From: an uncultured Pseudohongiella sp.
Lineage (GTDB): Bacteria; Pseudomonadota; Gammaproteobacteria; Pseudomonadales; Pseudohongiellaceae
Direction: 5' to 3'
DNA length: 64,000 nt
Assembly: GCA_902597095.1 (NCBI GenBank)
Contig: CACJWK010000010.1
Span: 1-64,000 of the forward strand
Shown: positions 8,207 to 17,126 of the stretch, one piece after another
Layout: each line of letters begins with the position of its first letter
Position numbering within the stretch: position 1 is the stretch's first letter
Position numbers and translations under genes: made by a program
The notes under the pieces: model-generated
Databases searched by the model: none
What the model was told of the DNA's origin: nothing
Seen by the model: only the letters and a program-made list of their open reading frames with translations

Positions 8207-9460
8207 TTAGTCTGGTATCTTTATTTCAATGCGACGATTGTTTGCTCTACCGGCTGCAGTCTCATTCGTATCCACAGGAACTGTCTCACCAAAGCCTGCG
8301 ACTTCAAGCCGCGAAGAGTCAATTTCAAGCGAGTTCTCAAAATATGCGGCAACTGAAGCGGCCCTTGCAGCAGATAGCTCCCAATTTGATTCAAATCTGT
8401 CACTGAACATGATTGGGATATTGTCAGTGTGGCCTTCGATCCGGATACCACCGGTGCCTGAGGACACCACGTCACCAATATCAGACAGTGTCGAAAAGAA
8501 TTGTCGCTCGAGCTCTGCGCTCCCAGATTCGAATGACCCCTGACTCGCTATGCTAAGAACAATCATATCGCCGACTTTCTCGACACTGAGCGATCCCGCT
8601 TCAATCTGTGAGGTCAATTGTGTGCGCACTTCCTCCAACCTCGACGGCCGCTCGGCATTGTTGTAAAACTCGCCAACACCAATGTTTGGGTCACTGTTTT
8701 CTGCTAACTCACTTGTAGTCTCTGAAATCGACATATAAATCTCAGAGGCAACAGAAGCCTGGGTTTCGGCCAGCACCGATGCGACTGCCAAGAGCGCCGC
8801 AGTTTGGTCGTTCGCAAATTGATCTTGCTGCTGCACGTTTTCTTGCACCATTGAAGCAACTTCAACAGAGATCTGATTATTGATTGCTTTTACTTGAACT
8901 AGGCCAGCTTCGATCTGATTTGACAACGCGCTGGAGACAACTTGAAGCTCTCTTTCAAATTTGTTTTCACTTTGTCCGGTACGACGGATTAGATATTCAG
9001 CGGTAGGGTCTATGGGAAGCTGGTTTGGATCATTTATTACAGTGCGCTCAGAGAGCGCGGGCGAATAGTCCTGAACAAGTAACGCCCTTCCACGCGGTAT
9101 TTGTATCGTTGGCCTAATCTTTTTAATACCAAACGCATTCTGTAAGGAGCCATTGATCTGCTCGAACTTGCGTATTTCTGTGTCAGAGAATGAAAGGATG
9201 AGCACAAAAAACGCCATGAGCAACGTAGCCATATCAGCAAACGTTGCCATCCAAGCCGGAGCACCTTTATTACAAGGTGGGCAATCTTCGCTAGGAGGTT
9301 CATCAGAAGACGCAGCTGATGAATCTTCAGGTGCCGACTCGTCGGTATCCGCTGAATCTTCAGCCTCCGATTCCTGTGCTCCCTGTTCAATATCGTCTGC
9401 AACGGGAGCGCCTTCTTCGACGTCCCCGTTCTCTTCGATATCACCGATTTCTTCAGACAT
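8207..9460 (-). CDS. PomB/MotB-like stator subunit, copy 2
   Basis: This second stator B subunit has 417 residues. It has an acidic N-terminal tail of about 58 residues, CPPCNKGAP at 60-68, and a helix almost identical to copy 1 with the ion-binding aspartate at D76. The C-terminal OmpA-like domain contains RIEGHTDNIPIMF and NNRRIEIKI. The periplasmic linker is unlike that of copy 1. It lies directly after pomA (15 bases), so it is probably the main partner, with copy 1 as an additional or alternative subunit. It could instead form mixed B dimers; sequence alone cannot tell. Confidence 0.9.
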   Translation of the reverse strand: MSEEIGDIEENGDVEEGAPVADDIEQGAQESEAEDSADTDESAPEDSSAASSDEPPSEDCPPCNKGAPAWMATFADMATLLMAFFVLILSFSDTEIRKFEQINGSLQNAFGIKKIRPTIQIPRGRALLVQDYSPALSERTVINDPNQLPIDPTAEYLIRRTGQSENKFERELQVVSSALSNQIEAGLVQVKAINNQISVEVASMVQENVQQQDQFANDQTAALLAVASVLAETQASVASEIYMSISETTSELAENSDPNIGVGEFYNNAERPSRLEEVRTQLTSQIEAGSLSVEKVGDMIVLSIASQGSFESGSAELERQFFSTLSDIGDVVSSGTGGIRIEGHTDNIPIMFSDRFESNWELSAARAASVAAYFENSLEIDSSRLEVAGFGETVPVDTNETAAGRANNRRIEIKIPD

Positions 9461-9475
9461 TTCCCTTCAACCCAG

Positions 9476-10240
9476 TTATTGGGCCTCCAGCAATTCTGCT
9501 CGAAACTTTGGAGGAACAAAGGAAGCCAAGTAGTCTGTCAACACTCTTGGGTTGCCGCCAGCTTGGATGAAGAGCGCACCCTCAATAATTAACTCAGCGT
9601 TCGCCGCTTCCAATTCCGACTGGTTCACTAGTTTCTGAGAAATTGGGATACAAATTACGTTAGCCAAAATCGCACCATAAAGCGTCGTGAGCAGTGCGAT
9701 AGACATGGACGGCCCGATAGACTTTGGGTCAGACATGTTGCCCAACATCGCAACAAGCCCAATTAGTGTTCCAATCATGCCCATAGCGGGCGCGATCTCT
9801 CCCCAGGCAGAAAATATTCCTGCGCCCTGCTTGTGCCGGAGTTTCATTAGTTCAATGTCTTTCTCTAGGGTCTTCTTGATCAGATCAGCCTCAGACCCAT
9901 CGACAAGCATACCTATAGCCTTAGATAAAAAAGGATTAGATATTTCTTGCCCCTCAAGCGCAATCATCCCGTCCTTTCGGGCAATAGTCGCGTATTCACC
10001 CAGCTGGGTAATAAGCTCCTGCGGTTTTTCAAGTGGGTTTTTAAACGCCTTTCCTGCGACCTTGATAGCATTGATAAACTCTTCCAAAGAGCATCTGAGC
10101 AAGACCACCATGATGGACCCGCCGAATACGATCAACACCGACCCAGTCTCGATATACCCTCCAAGCCCAGCACCCTGCTGAATCGCATATCCGATAAAGC
10201 CAAAAGCCCCCAGAAATCCGATAATAGTAGCTATATCCAT
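9476..10240 (-). CDS. pomA: PomA/MotA-like stator subunit
   Basis: This is the A subunit of the flagellar stator, a four-helix inner-membrane protein whose cytoplasmic loop contacts the rotor protein FliG. At 254 residues it has PomA length. The first helices (ATIIGFLGAFGFIGYAIQ, VLIVFGGSIMVVLL) and the conserved ISAWGEIAPAMGMIGTLIGLV-type region (here SAWGEIAPAMGMIGTLIGL) are present. It is the first gene of an operon with two PomB-like partners downstream. A weak sigma-28-like -10 element lies on the minus strand near 10402-10409. Confidence 0.94.
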   Translation of the reverse strand: MDIATIIGFLGAFGFIGYAIQQGAGLGGYIETGSVLIVFGGSIMVVLLRCSLEEFINAIKVAGKAFKNPLEKPQELITQLGEYATIARKDGMIALEGQEISNPFLSKAIGMLVDGSEADLIKKTLEKDIELMKLRHKQGAGIFSAWGEIAPAMGMIGTLIGLVAMLGNMSDPKSIGPSMSIALLTTLYGAILANVICIPISQKLVNQSELEAANAELIIEGALFIQAGGNPRVLTDYLASFVPPKFRAELLEAQ

Positions 10241-10401
10241 CGCTTACACCCTTCAATACTATAGTTTAAGAACGAAATTAGGCTAAAAAACCCAAAAAAT
10301 ATCCCTGCTATCCTGAGACATTCTCAGCGATTTGCTCAGTGATTACGCGCTTTTCACTTCAGAGCCCATCCACAGCCGTCTTACTGTTCAAAATATCTGT
10401 G

Positions 10402-10432
10402 ATATCGGCGCATTTTCAAGCAAAATATCAAT
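10402..10432 (-). promoter_or_regulatory. Possible sigma-28 promoter upstream of pomA (weak)
   Basis: On the minus strand the sequence GCCGATAT (10402-10409) differs from the flagellar sigma-28 -10 consensus GCCGATAA by one base. The -35 side (TGATATTT, 13 bases upstream) matches TAAAGTTT only partly. It lies about 160 bases before the pomA start. Motor genes are commonly FliA-dependent, which makes it plausible but not established. Confidence 0.25.
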
Positions 10433-10495
10433 TTTTCAACGTTCAACAAATTCTTTCGCTATTGCCCTATAAAATCGGCATTTGCTAACAAAATC

Positions 10496-11035
10496 ATGAG
10501 TATACACGCACCAATAGTTCCGGCCGTTCTGTTGCTCTCTACTCTTCTCAGCGGCTGCGATCGCGTGATGTACACCCCCTCATGCGCAGCCATTGGTACG
10601 CGAGACTATGGATCAAGATTTTCAACCTTAAGAAACGGCATAATCTCGGACTCTGTGACAGGCCTAAGCTGGTACCGATGCCCATTTGGCACATCCTACA
10701 ACGGGCTAAACGCCTGTCTTGGAGCACCTTCATTACTTAGAATTGCCGATGCCGAGCTCGCAGTAAAGGAGACTGCGGCCAAGTCCGGAGTCAGTTGGCG
10801 TCTCCCAACTATGAATGAATACAAGTCTATCCTCAGAGAAGATTGCGAGAACCCAGCCCTGGATCCTTCCCTGTTCCCCGGCGCCCTCGTCGAAAATCAC
10901 TGGGCATCTGATAATCTTGAAGAGGGTTCTGCCCTGGCGTGCGCTGTCTATACCTATCAAGGAGCGAGCTCTTGCAGACTAGACGGAGAAAATCTGTTCC
11001 CATTCCTTATCGTCACTGATCAGCAGCTAGACTGA
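10496..11035 (+). CDS. DUF1566 (Lcl C-terminal-like) lipoprotein
   Basis: This 179-residue exported lipoprotein has a signal peptide with a lipobox LLSGC and cysteine-rich mature sequence. Sequence typical of DUF1566 / Lcl C-terminal domains is present: DSVTGLSWYRCPFG and WRLPTMNEYKSIL, with HWASDN further on. Members are cell-surface proteins, some adhesive; its role here is unknown. It is on the plus strand between pomA and the end of the flg operon, so it is transcribed independently of both and convergent with the small genes at 11038-11440. Confidence 0.8.
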   Translation: MSIHAPIVPAVLLLSTLLSGCDRVMYTPSCAAIGTRDYGSRFSTLRNGIISDSVTGLSWYRCPFGTSYNGLNACLGAPSLLRIADAELAVKETAAKSGVSWRLPTMNEYKSILREDCENPALDPSLFPGALVENHWASDNLEEGSALACAVYTYQGASSCRLDGENLFPFLIVTDQQLD

Positions 11036-11037
11036 GC

Positions 11038-11253
11038 CTATCTGGAACTTCGCTCGAGGCGCGGTTTTACACTAAATTTCAGGCATCGGTCCTCGCTAAC
11101 ACTTGACACCACCTCGCTCGGTACCTGCGCTGATTTGAATCCAAAAGCCCTACAACCATGCGGATGTTTGTGAGCCCAGGTGACATAATATGATGCGCAG
11201 TTAATGCAAACCTGCGCACTCTCAGCTTCATCTCTTCTTTTTGTAGATTTCAT
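11038..11253 (-). CDS. Small cysteine/histidine protein of a flagellum-linked family
   Basis: This protein of about 71 residues contains CINCASYYVTWAHKHPHGC followed by RAFGFKSAQVPS and a final cysteine, which looks like a small zinc-binding module. I recall the same CxxC...HPxGCRAFGFKS pattern in a small protein encoded beside flagellar genes in pseudomonads; its function is unknown. The ATG at 11253 is preferred over one at 11271 because GGAAG lies upstream of it. It overlaps the end of the preceding small membrane gene by about 26 bases, so it probably closes the flg-fliD operon. Confidence 0.65.
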   Translation of the reverse strand: MKSTKRRDEAESAQVCINCASYYVTWAHKHPHGCRAFGFKSAQVPSEVVSSVSEDRCLKFSVKPRLERSSR

Positions 11254-11440
11254 GGTAGTACTTCCATGCAATCAAAGATGGCAATCCCACAGCTACAAAC
11301 CAGGGGGCAATTTTTACTAATGAATAGGCCCCAAATATCGGTTCAGACGGCTGTAGAAATAAGACTGCGAGAACCGGAACTGACAGGATCAAGTATGTAC
11401 GGATAATCTTACAAAGCGGACAATCTGCCGAGTTCGTCAC
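11228..11440 (-). CDS. Small two-helix membrane protein downstream of fliD
   Basis: The frame starting at GTG 11440 encodes about 70 residues: a short NSADCPLCKII motif with a CxxC pair, then two hydrophobic helices (YLILSVPVLAVLFL; WFVAVGLPSLIAW) and a basic tail HEIYKKKR. GTG is chosen because GGGAGG lies upstream and because earlier in-frame starts would lie inside fliD. It follows fliD by about 20 bases. I do not recognise the family. Confidence 0.55.
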   Translation of the reverse strand: MTNSADCPLCKIIRTYLILSVPVLAVLFLQPSEPIFGAYSLVKIAPWFVAVGLPSLIAWKYYHEIYKKKR

Positions 11441-11459
11441 GATAAACCCCCTCCCCTGG

Positions 11460-12878
11460 TTACTTGTACATATTAGACATAGATTCGAACTGACCTTCAA
11501 GGTAAGTCTGAGTATCTTTGCTTCTCTGAACAAGAGATTCCATCGCAGCGAATTGCGTGACGTATTTTTGTTGCAGATTTAAGAGCTTTTGCTCGAGTTC
11601 TAATAATTGCTCAGCATAATCATCGACTTTATCCTGAGCGGAATTAGATTGGCGTGTAATACTGCCTGTACTCCCAACCAAGTTATCCAATTCAATACTC
11701 GCATCCAGTGACAGCCCCTTGTTCGACGCGTCGTATTTTGATTGTGATTCTGTGTCTGCCGTTAACATCGTGACTGCAGATCTATAATTGGTAGAAATCA
11801 CTGAATTATAAATCTCATCATCGACGTACATTTCACCAGACAGGCTGAAAGACAATCCGAGATCTCTTAAGCTGCTCAGCCCACCTGATGGCGTAGAAGA
11901 CGTTTTATCGACGAGATTCTTAATTTGTCTGGAAACTAGATTAACGAATGATTTGTCTGAACTTAGCGAGCCGGAATACTCGTTTTCACCGCCTTCCCTT
12001 ATCAGGTCTTTAGCTATCGACGAAAAGCTGTTGACAGTGTCGACGAAAATATCGATCGTCCCGCGCAACGAACTCTTATCCTCACTGATGGATATAGAAG
12101 CATTCGTAGCGGTGGTGCTTTTCAAGTTTAAGGTAACACCTGTGATCACATCATCGATGCTATTCGAGGCGCGCTCTATGGTTAAACCATTGTAGACAAT
12201 CTCAGAATCCACAGCGGTTGTTCCGGTTGCGAATTGGAATGGATCCTCAGCAGCTGAAGTAGAGACAGAATAGCCGTTGCGCGACCCAAGGTCTCCGTCG
12301 AGCAAGATATACCATCCATCTTCAGCTGGCGAATCAGCAACGAGCGTCGCCTTAATGCCGCTAGTAGAGTCATTTATCGCGTCCACAACCCCAAGTGGCG
12401 TCGCGGTAGTAACTGGGATAACGGCGCTATCACCAGAGTTTTTTGTAATTGTTACGTTGAAAGAATTGCCGTCATTAAGTTGAGTGGTTTTGGATGCATA
12501 TTCAGCGCTTCTCATGGTAGTCGAAAGAGCCAATCTGGTAACTTGAATGTCGGCGTTACCAGTTTTAGCTAAGGATTGAGAATTAATAGTTGCATCAATA
12601 GCAGTTGAGCTATTGGTTAGAGACAGAGATCGGGAGTTGCTTGCCTTAGCCAAGAAGTCTAATACAACTTTGACTTCGTTCACGGCGCCAGAAAGCGCAG
12701 CGTAACCACTGATCGAGGCCTCTGATTTTTCCTTTCGGGCCGTGTATCGATCTATTTTCGGCTGCGTCTCTGCCGCAGCTAAGTCCTCGGCTAGCTTCTG
12801 TATGTCAATGCCAGAACCCATGTTTAGGCTTGTGACAATTGAGCTACCGGCTACCGCTGTATTATTAACCTCAGCCAT
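11460..12878 (-). CDS. fliD: FliD, filament cap (hook-associated protein 2)
   Basis: FliD forms the pentameric cap that folds flagellin subunits at the filament tip. The 472-residue product is a typical length. The N-terminal signature SLNMGSGIDIQKLAEDLAAA and the C-terminal coiled region (LLELEQKLLNLQQKYVTQFA, ending FESMSNMYK) are both diagnostic. It is encoded in the same direction and directly after flgL (10 bases), so it looks like part of the long flg operon rather than lying beside fliC-fliS. Confidence 0.95.
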   Translation of the reverse strand: MAEVNNTAVAGSSIVTSLNMGSGIDIQKLAEDLAAAETQPKIDRYTARKEKSEASISGYAALSGAVNEVKVVLDFLAKASNSRSLSLTNSSTAIDATINSQSLAKTGNADIQVTRLALSTTMRSAEYASKTTQLNDGNSFNVTITKNSGDSAVIPVTTATPLGVVDAINDSTSGIKATLVADSPAEDGWYILLDGDLGSRNGYSVSTSAAEDPFQFATGTTAVDSEIVYNGLTIERASNSIDDVITGVTLNLKSTTATNASISISEDKSSLRGTIDIFVDTVNSFSSIAKDLIREGGENEYSGSLSSDKSFVNLVSRQIKNLVDKTSSTPSGGLSSLRDLGLSFSLSGEMYVDDEIYNSVISTNYRSAVTMLTADTESQSKYDASNKGLSLDASIELDNLVGSTGSITRQSNSAQDKVDDYAEQLLELEQKLLNLQQKYVTQFAAMESLVQRSKDTQTYLEGQFESMSNMYK

Positions 12879-12888
12879 TCTCTTTTTT

Positions 12889-13812
12889 CTACCTTAGAAA
12901 GTTGAACAGCGACATTTGAGTCACCTTGGCGAATGTGTTTTGGGCAGCCTCAAGAGCCAGCATATCAGATGATAGACTGGTAATAGCTTCTGAATAATCT
13001 GTATCTTCAATATTTGATAGGAGCTGCTCATATACCATTTTTTTCTCTTCGACTATCTCTAGTCTCTCTTCGAGCAGATTTTGTCGAATCCCAAGGTTCG
13101 CTATTTGGCCGCCAACTTGAACCCCGAGCCCATCAAACTCATCTATCGATCTACTTATATCCGTTTTTGTATTCGAACCTAACGCAGCAATAAAGTCCCG
13201 AGTCACTTCAAAAATATTCTTGTTTTCAGCATTACCTGCCTGATCTACGCTCTCTATTTGACCAACTAGGTTTACTCCAGAACTATTAATTTTTACCTCA
13301 TACCCCGAATCAACCTGAATATTCAGCTCAGCTGTATTTCCCCTATAAGCTATGGAGCCGTCAGCTTGCTTTTGAAACGGCTGGATATTCGTAGAAGTCC
13401 CAGAGAAAAGATATGAATTCTGGGAGTCCCGCGAATTTGATAGAGAGATCAATTCCTCTAATACCCCTTCCGCCTCGGCCTTCATAAAACCAATGTCATC
13501 ATCGGAATAAGTACCTGAAGATGCAGTTATTGCAAGATCTTTTAGCCGATAAACATAATCTTGAAAACTGGTAACTACAGACTCTTCGATAGTTAATCTA
13601 TCTCGAACGTACGAAAGATTGGTTTCATACGCGGACTGGCGTTGAAGGACAGACTTAATACTCAAGCCTTCTAAAGAAGACTCAATGTCGCTACTCGGAA
13701 CTGCGGTCTTCTTGCCTGTAGCCAGCTGAGTTTGCAGCTCACCAATACTCTCTTGCTGTTTGGCAAGTTGCTTCGTAAGCACCTCGTAATATTGGTTCGA
13801 TGATATTTTCAT
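12889..13812 (-). CDS. flgL: FlgL, hook-filament junction protein 3
   Basis: FlgL joins the hook to the filament together with FlgK. The 307-residue protein starts MKISSNQYYEVLTKQLAKQQ and ends with a flagellin-like helix (ALEAAQNTFAKVTQMSLFNF), as in the family. It follows flgK by 14 bases and precedes fliD by 10. A VEEKKMVYEQLLSNIEDTDY segment near the C-terminus is the conserved FlgL region. Confidence 0.95.
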   Translation of the reverse strand: MKISSNQYYEVLTKQLAKQQESIGELQTQLATGKKTAVPSSDIESSLEGLSIKSVLQRQSAYETNLSYVRDRLTIEESVVTSFQDYVYRLKDLAITASSGTYSDDDIGFMKAEAEGVLEELISLSNSRDSQNSYLFSGTSTNIQPFQKQADGSIAYRGNTAELNIQVDSGYEVKINSSGVNLVGQIESVDQAGNAENKNIFEVTRDFIAALGSNTKTDISRSIDEFDGLGVQVGGQIANLGIRQNLLEERLEIVEEKKMVYEQLLSNIEDTDYSEAITSLSSDMLALEAAQNTFAKVTQMSLFNFLR

Positions 13813-13826
13813 TATCCTAGCTCAGC

Positions 13827-16763
13827 CTATCGAGAGGCAGACAGTATTGAATCGAAAATGGTCGAAGACACCTTGATCACTTGGGCTGCTGCCTGGAATG
13901 ATTGCTGAAACCGAATTAGATCCGCCGCCTCATCATCTAGACTGACACCAGATATGGATGACTCCAACGTGACAGCATCCTCATAAACTACTTCAAGTGC
14001 TTCTTCTGATATCTTTGCAAGACTGTTTACTGCTCCAACCTTTGATAGGGCTCTTTCATAGCCCTGTTGAAGGGTTGCCCCACTCAATTTCTGAGCGTCT
14101 TGTATATTCAATAGCCGCTGCAGGTTAGAGTTATCGCCAGCAGAATTCAGATTCGCTGTTATCGTGAAAGAATCTCCCTGAACAGGCATCTTATCAAGGG
14201 AGACCTTCAGGTCATTGAAGACGATTTGCGAATCAAAATCGTAATCCCTTTCAGAAATTACTGTATTTGTATTAGTGTCAATTATTTGGAAGCGCGTGTC
14301 AGTTATGAACTTTATTTCCAATGGATCCTCTATCGTGGGGATCCGATTCATCATTGACCCACTGACAGAGATCTTTCCATTCAATGAGAATCCGTCACTC
14401 CCAGAAATAGACACTGCTATATCTGAGAGAGCTGAAGCCGAACCACTCAATTTGGTAGTAAGACCTAGCTTCGCTAAATCCAAGGCCTTACCAGCCCCAG
14501 CCGCATAATCAACGAACGAGAAATCAATATTGGTGCCAGAGAATTGTAATTGGCCGGTATATGTTGAATTCGTTAATCCTAGAGCGTTTGTGGATTGACC
14601 TACGACATTCGTTCCTAGGCTGATATTCTCACCTTTAGCTGAGTCGCGATTGTACAGGGCTATACCACCCTCTCCACCCGCACGAGCAAGCACATTCGTT
14701 TGAGCCGCGAAACTATTTATCTTTGCCGCTAGATCGACAGTATCCGTGAGCGCACCAAGGCCAGTTATCTCTACATTATTGATCAACAGAGATTTTTCGA
14801 AGTCAATTTGACTCCCATCGACCTTGATTATATTTTCAGAGGTCGCTGTAACGTTCGTGTTAGCCGAATGTGTATTTATCCAAGAAGCAATGTCTTTTGC
14901 TGACAAGGTCTCGCCTGCCGCTAGGTCCAATTGCCCAAGAGAAACCCCGTTTAAGGCTAACTGATTTGCTGAGATTATCGTTGAACCATTACCAGCTGAG
15001 TCAGTCTGGAGCGGTATATTTGTAACCGACAATTCATTCGAATTGTAATTTCCGAGCTTGATCTCTTTATCAAGGAACGCATTTGCTCCTGTTTCATTTA
15101 GATAATCACTACCATATAGGCTAGCGCTGTTATAAAACTTATTATTGTTGACATAGGCTTTTTCCGCTGCTGTAAGCACCTTGCCAACTAAATGATTTTT
15201 TTCAGAAGTGATGACTTGAATAGCGAAATCATCGGATACCGAAGCGTCTAGCTCAATTTCGAAGTCATAGTCCCCTTGTGGAATTACTATCCCCGGAGCC
15301 ATTGAGCCGGCTTCCAAATTAACTTGCCCGAAGTCCCCTAGCGGCTTGGAAAGATCGATCGACTCTGAGGAAATCACAGGACTTGATCTATAACCGAAGT
15401 CTATCTTAGCCAATGCCCCCGATGTATTACCCGAGGACGCTTCAATTATCAACCGATCGGCAGAAGCAATCTGATCAATATTCTGCACAGAAACTTCTAC
15501 ACTGTCTGCAGGTCTGCTATTTGAAGAAATTAGGTAATCTCGCCCAGCTAATGGTGGCTCCTTAAATGTGACGCTGAGATCCTTATATTTAAAAGAATAC
15601 TGATCATTTAGGTTTGGAGTTAATTCTGTTAACTCACCAGCCTCCAAGATGTTCCACGCCCTTTTCCTCGCATCCCATGTAACATTTAATACCCGCGTAG
15701 ACTCTTGGTCTTCGTCAACACTTACCTGAACTCCGGAGTTAACCGAACCGTTAGGTTCCGTCATCGAATAATTGGGTGAGAGCGTGAATAATTTTTGATT
15801 GATTTGACTCTCTCGCGTCAACCCGCCTTGGTGAACTAAGTTAGCTTCGCTGACAAACGTTGAAACTATGATGTCCACGTCTGCCCTCAGAGGCTCAATG
15901 ATATTCGAACGCAGATTAATAAGACCGCCAATAGAACCACCCTGTACTGTTCCGACATTCAGAGCATCACCGAATGGATCGAATACGATCCCGGTTTGGC
16001 CGCTACTATCTTGCGCGTATTGAACGCCAACCGCAGTGGACCCCAATCGGTCAACGAATACTGTATTTTTACTGCTACCTTCAAATCCTGCCGTGACAAT
16101 ACCTGCGTCATCAATTACAAAATTAATCCTCGCAAGCTTAGACATTTCCAGCATGAGAAAGTCACGCTGATCCAGGAGCGCTGATGGTTGTTGGGATTCT
16201 TTCGAATGCTTCGCTAGACTCGCGTTGAGTGAACCGAGCTTTTCGGCGTATTCATTTAATTTATTAAGCTCTGACTCTAATTCATTTTTTACATCATTAT
16301 CGACTTGTTCCATTTCTGCGCTAGTGGCAGCAAATCTGGAGGCAACATATTCAGAGCTCGCCAAGAAATCCTGTTTAAGAGTTGCGTTTGAAGGCGCGGC
16401 ACTTAAGCGTGATAATGAAGAGAAGAACTTGTCGAAGGCTGAAGAAAGACTAGTATTATCAGATCCCAAATAGTTGAGTAACTTATTGGTGTGCTTAATG
16501 ATTGGTTCTTGACTGGCGAGATTGCTTTGCGCAGTCCGCAAATTTGCTTCGGCGAATTGATCGTACGCTCGACCAGTGCGATCCAACGTGGAACCGGTAC
16601 CGAGATAGTAGACACCCCTCTTGGAAGGAGTATTTTCAGACGACTCGATGGTCTGTTTAGAATAGCCTTCAGTATTAAGATTAGCTATGTTGTTACTTAC
16701 AGTCGCGAGCGCTTGCCTGTAGAGTTGTGCCGCGCTGGCACCAATACTCAGGATGTCTGTCAT
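13827..16763 (-). CDS. flgK: FlgK, hook-filament junction protein 1, unusually long
   Basis: FlgK is the first junction protein on top of the hook. The N-terminus has the rod/hook signature SNNIANLNTEGYSKQTIE and the C-terminus ends with ADLIRFQQSFQAAAQVIKVS, as expected. The protein is 978 residues, well above the roughly 450-680 common in the family, because of a long central region. That region contains repeated Ig-like or beta-rich segments and several NxSxxSxxT-type stretches. It follows the short flgJ by 18 bases. Confidence 0.94.
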   Translation of the reverse strand: MTDILSIGASAAQLYRQALATVSNNIANLNTEGYSKQTIESSENTPSKRGVYYLGTGSTLDRTGRAYDQFAEANLRTAQSNLASQEPIIKHTNKLLNYLGSDNTSLSSAFDKFFSSLSRLSAAPSNATLKQDFLASSEYVASRFAATSAEMEQVDNDVKNELESELNKLNEYAEKLGSLNASLAKHSKESQQPSALLDQRDFLMLEMSKLARINFVIDDAGIVTAGFEGSSKNTVFVDRLGSTAVGVQYAQDSSGQTGIVFDPFGDALNVGTVQGGSIGGLINLRSNIIEPLRADVDIIVSTFVSEANLVHQGGLTRESQINQKLFTLSPNYSMTEPNGSVNSGVQVSVDEDQESTRVLNVTWDARKRAWNILEAGELTELTPNLNDQYSFKYKDLSVTFKEPPLAGRDYLISSNSRPADSVEVSVQNIDQIASADRLIIEASSGNTSGALAKIDFGYRSSPVISSESIDLSKPLGDFGQVNLEAGSMAPGIVIPQGDYDFEIELDASVSDDFAIQVITSEKNHLVGKVLTAAEKAYVNNNKFYNSASLYGSDYLNETGANAFLDKEIKLGNYNSNELSVTNIPLQTDSAGNGSTIISANQLALNGVSLGQLDLAAGETLSAKDIASWINTHSANTNVTATSENIIKVDGSQIDFEKSLLINNVEITGLGALTDTVDLAAKINSFAAQTNVLARAGGEGGIALYNRDSAKGENISLGTNVVGQSTNALGLTNSTYTGQLQFSGTNIDFSFVDYAAGAGKALDLAKLGLTTKLSGSASALSDIAVSISGSDGFSLNGKISVSGSMMNRIPTIEDPLEIKFITDTRFQIIDTNTNTVISERDYDFDSQIVFNDLKVSLDKMPVQGDSFTITANLNSAGDNSNLQRLLNIQDAQKLSGATLQQGYERALSKVGAVNSLAKISEEALEVVYEDAVTLESSISGVSLDDEAADLIRFQQSFQAAAQVIKVSSTIFDSILSASR

Positions 16764-16781
16764 GACTCAACCCCACATCCC

Positions 16782-17126
16782 TTAGACTGAAGTGTCCAAA
16801 ATAGAAGCCTCATCAGAAAGCCCCTCAATTGATTTCAGCCACTCAGCAACCCCGAGCCCATTTCGAGAAGACATGTCTCGACTTATTTCCGTAAACAGCA
16901 TTTCCTGAAACAGTTCAATATTCCTGTTATCTAGCAGACCACTATTCATCGTCTTAGTTGCTTCATTCATAGACTTCGCTATCAGATTAAAGAAAAGCGA
17001 TTCAAATTCTTTCGCTATTGTCTCTATAGCCTCGTCTTTTTGATTCTTAGTGCCAGACGCAAGACCTCTCAGACTTGCAATGCTCTGAACGTCAAATCCA
17101 CTAGAAATATAGCCTTGATCAGCCAT
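16782..17126 (-). CDS. flgJ: FlgJ rod-capping domain without muramidase
   Basis: The 114 residues correspond to the N-terminal rod-scaffold part of FlgJ: EFESLFFNLIAKSMNEAT followed by NIELFQEMLFTEISRDMSSR. The C-terminal peptidoglycan hydrolase domain found in most gammaproteobacterial FlgJ is absent, and the stop is directly followed by flgK, so it is not merely split here. A separate enzyme must open the wall for the rod. The gene overlaps the flgI stop by one base. Confidence 0.9.
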   Translation of the reverse strand: MADQGYISSGFDVQSIASLRGLASGTKNQKDEAIETIAKEFESLFFNLIAKSMNEATKTMNSGLLDNRNIELFQEMLFTEISRDMSSRNGLGVAEWLKSIEGLSDEASILDTSV

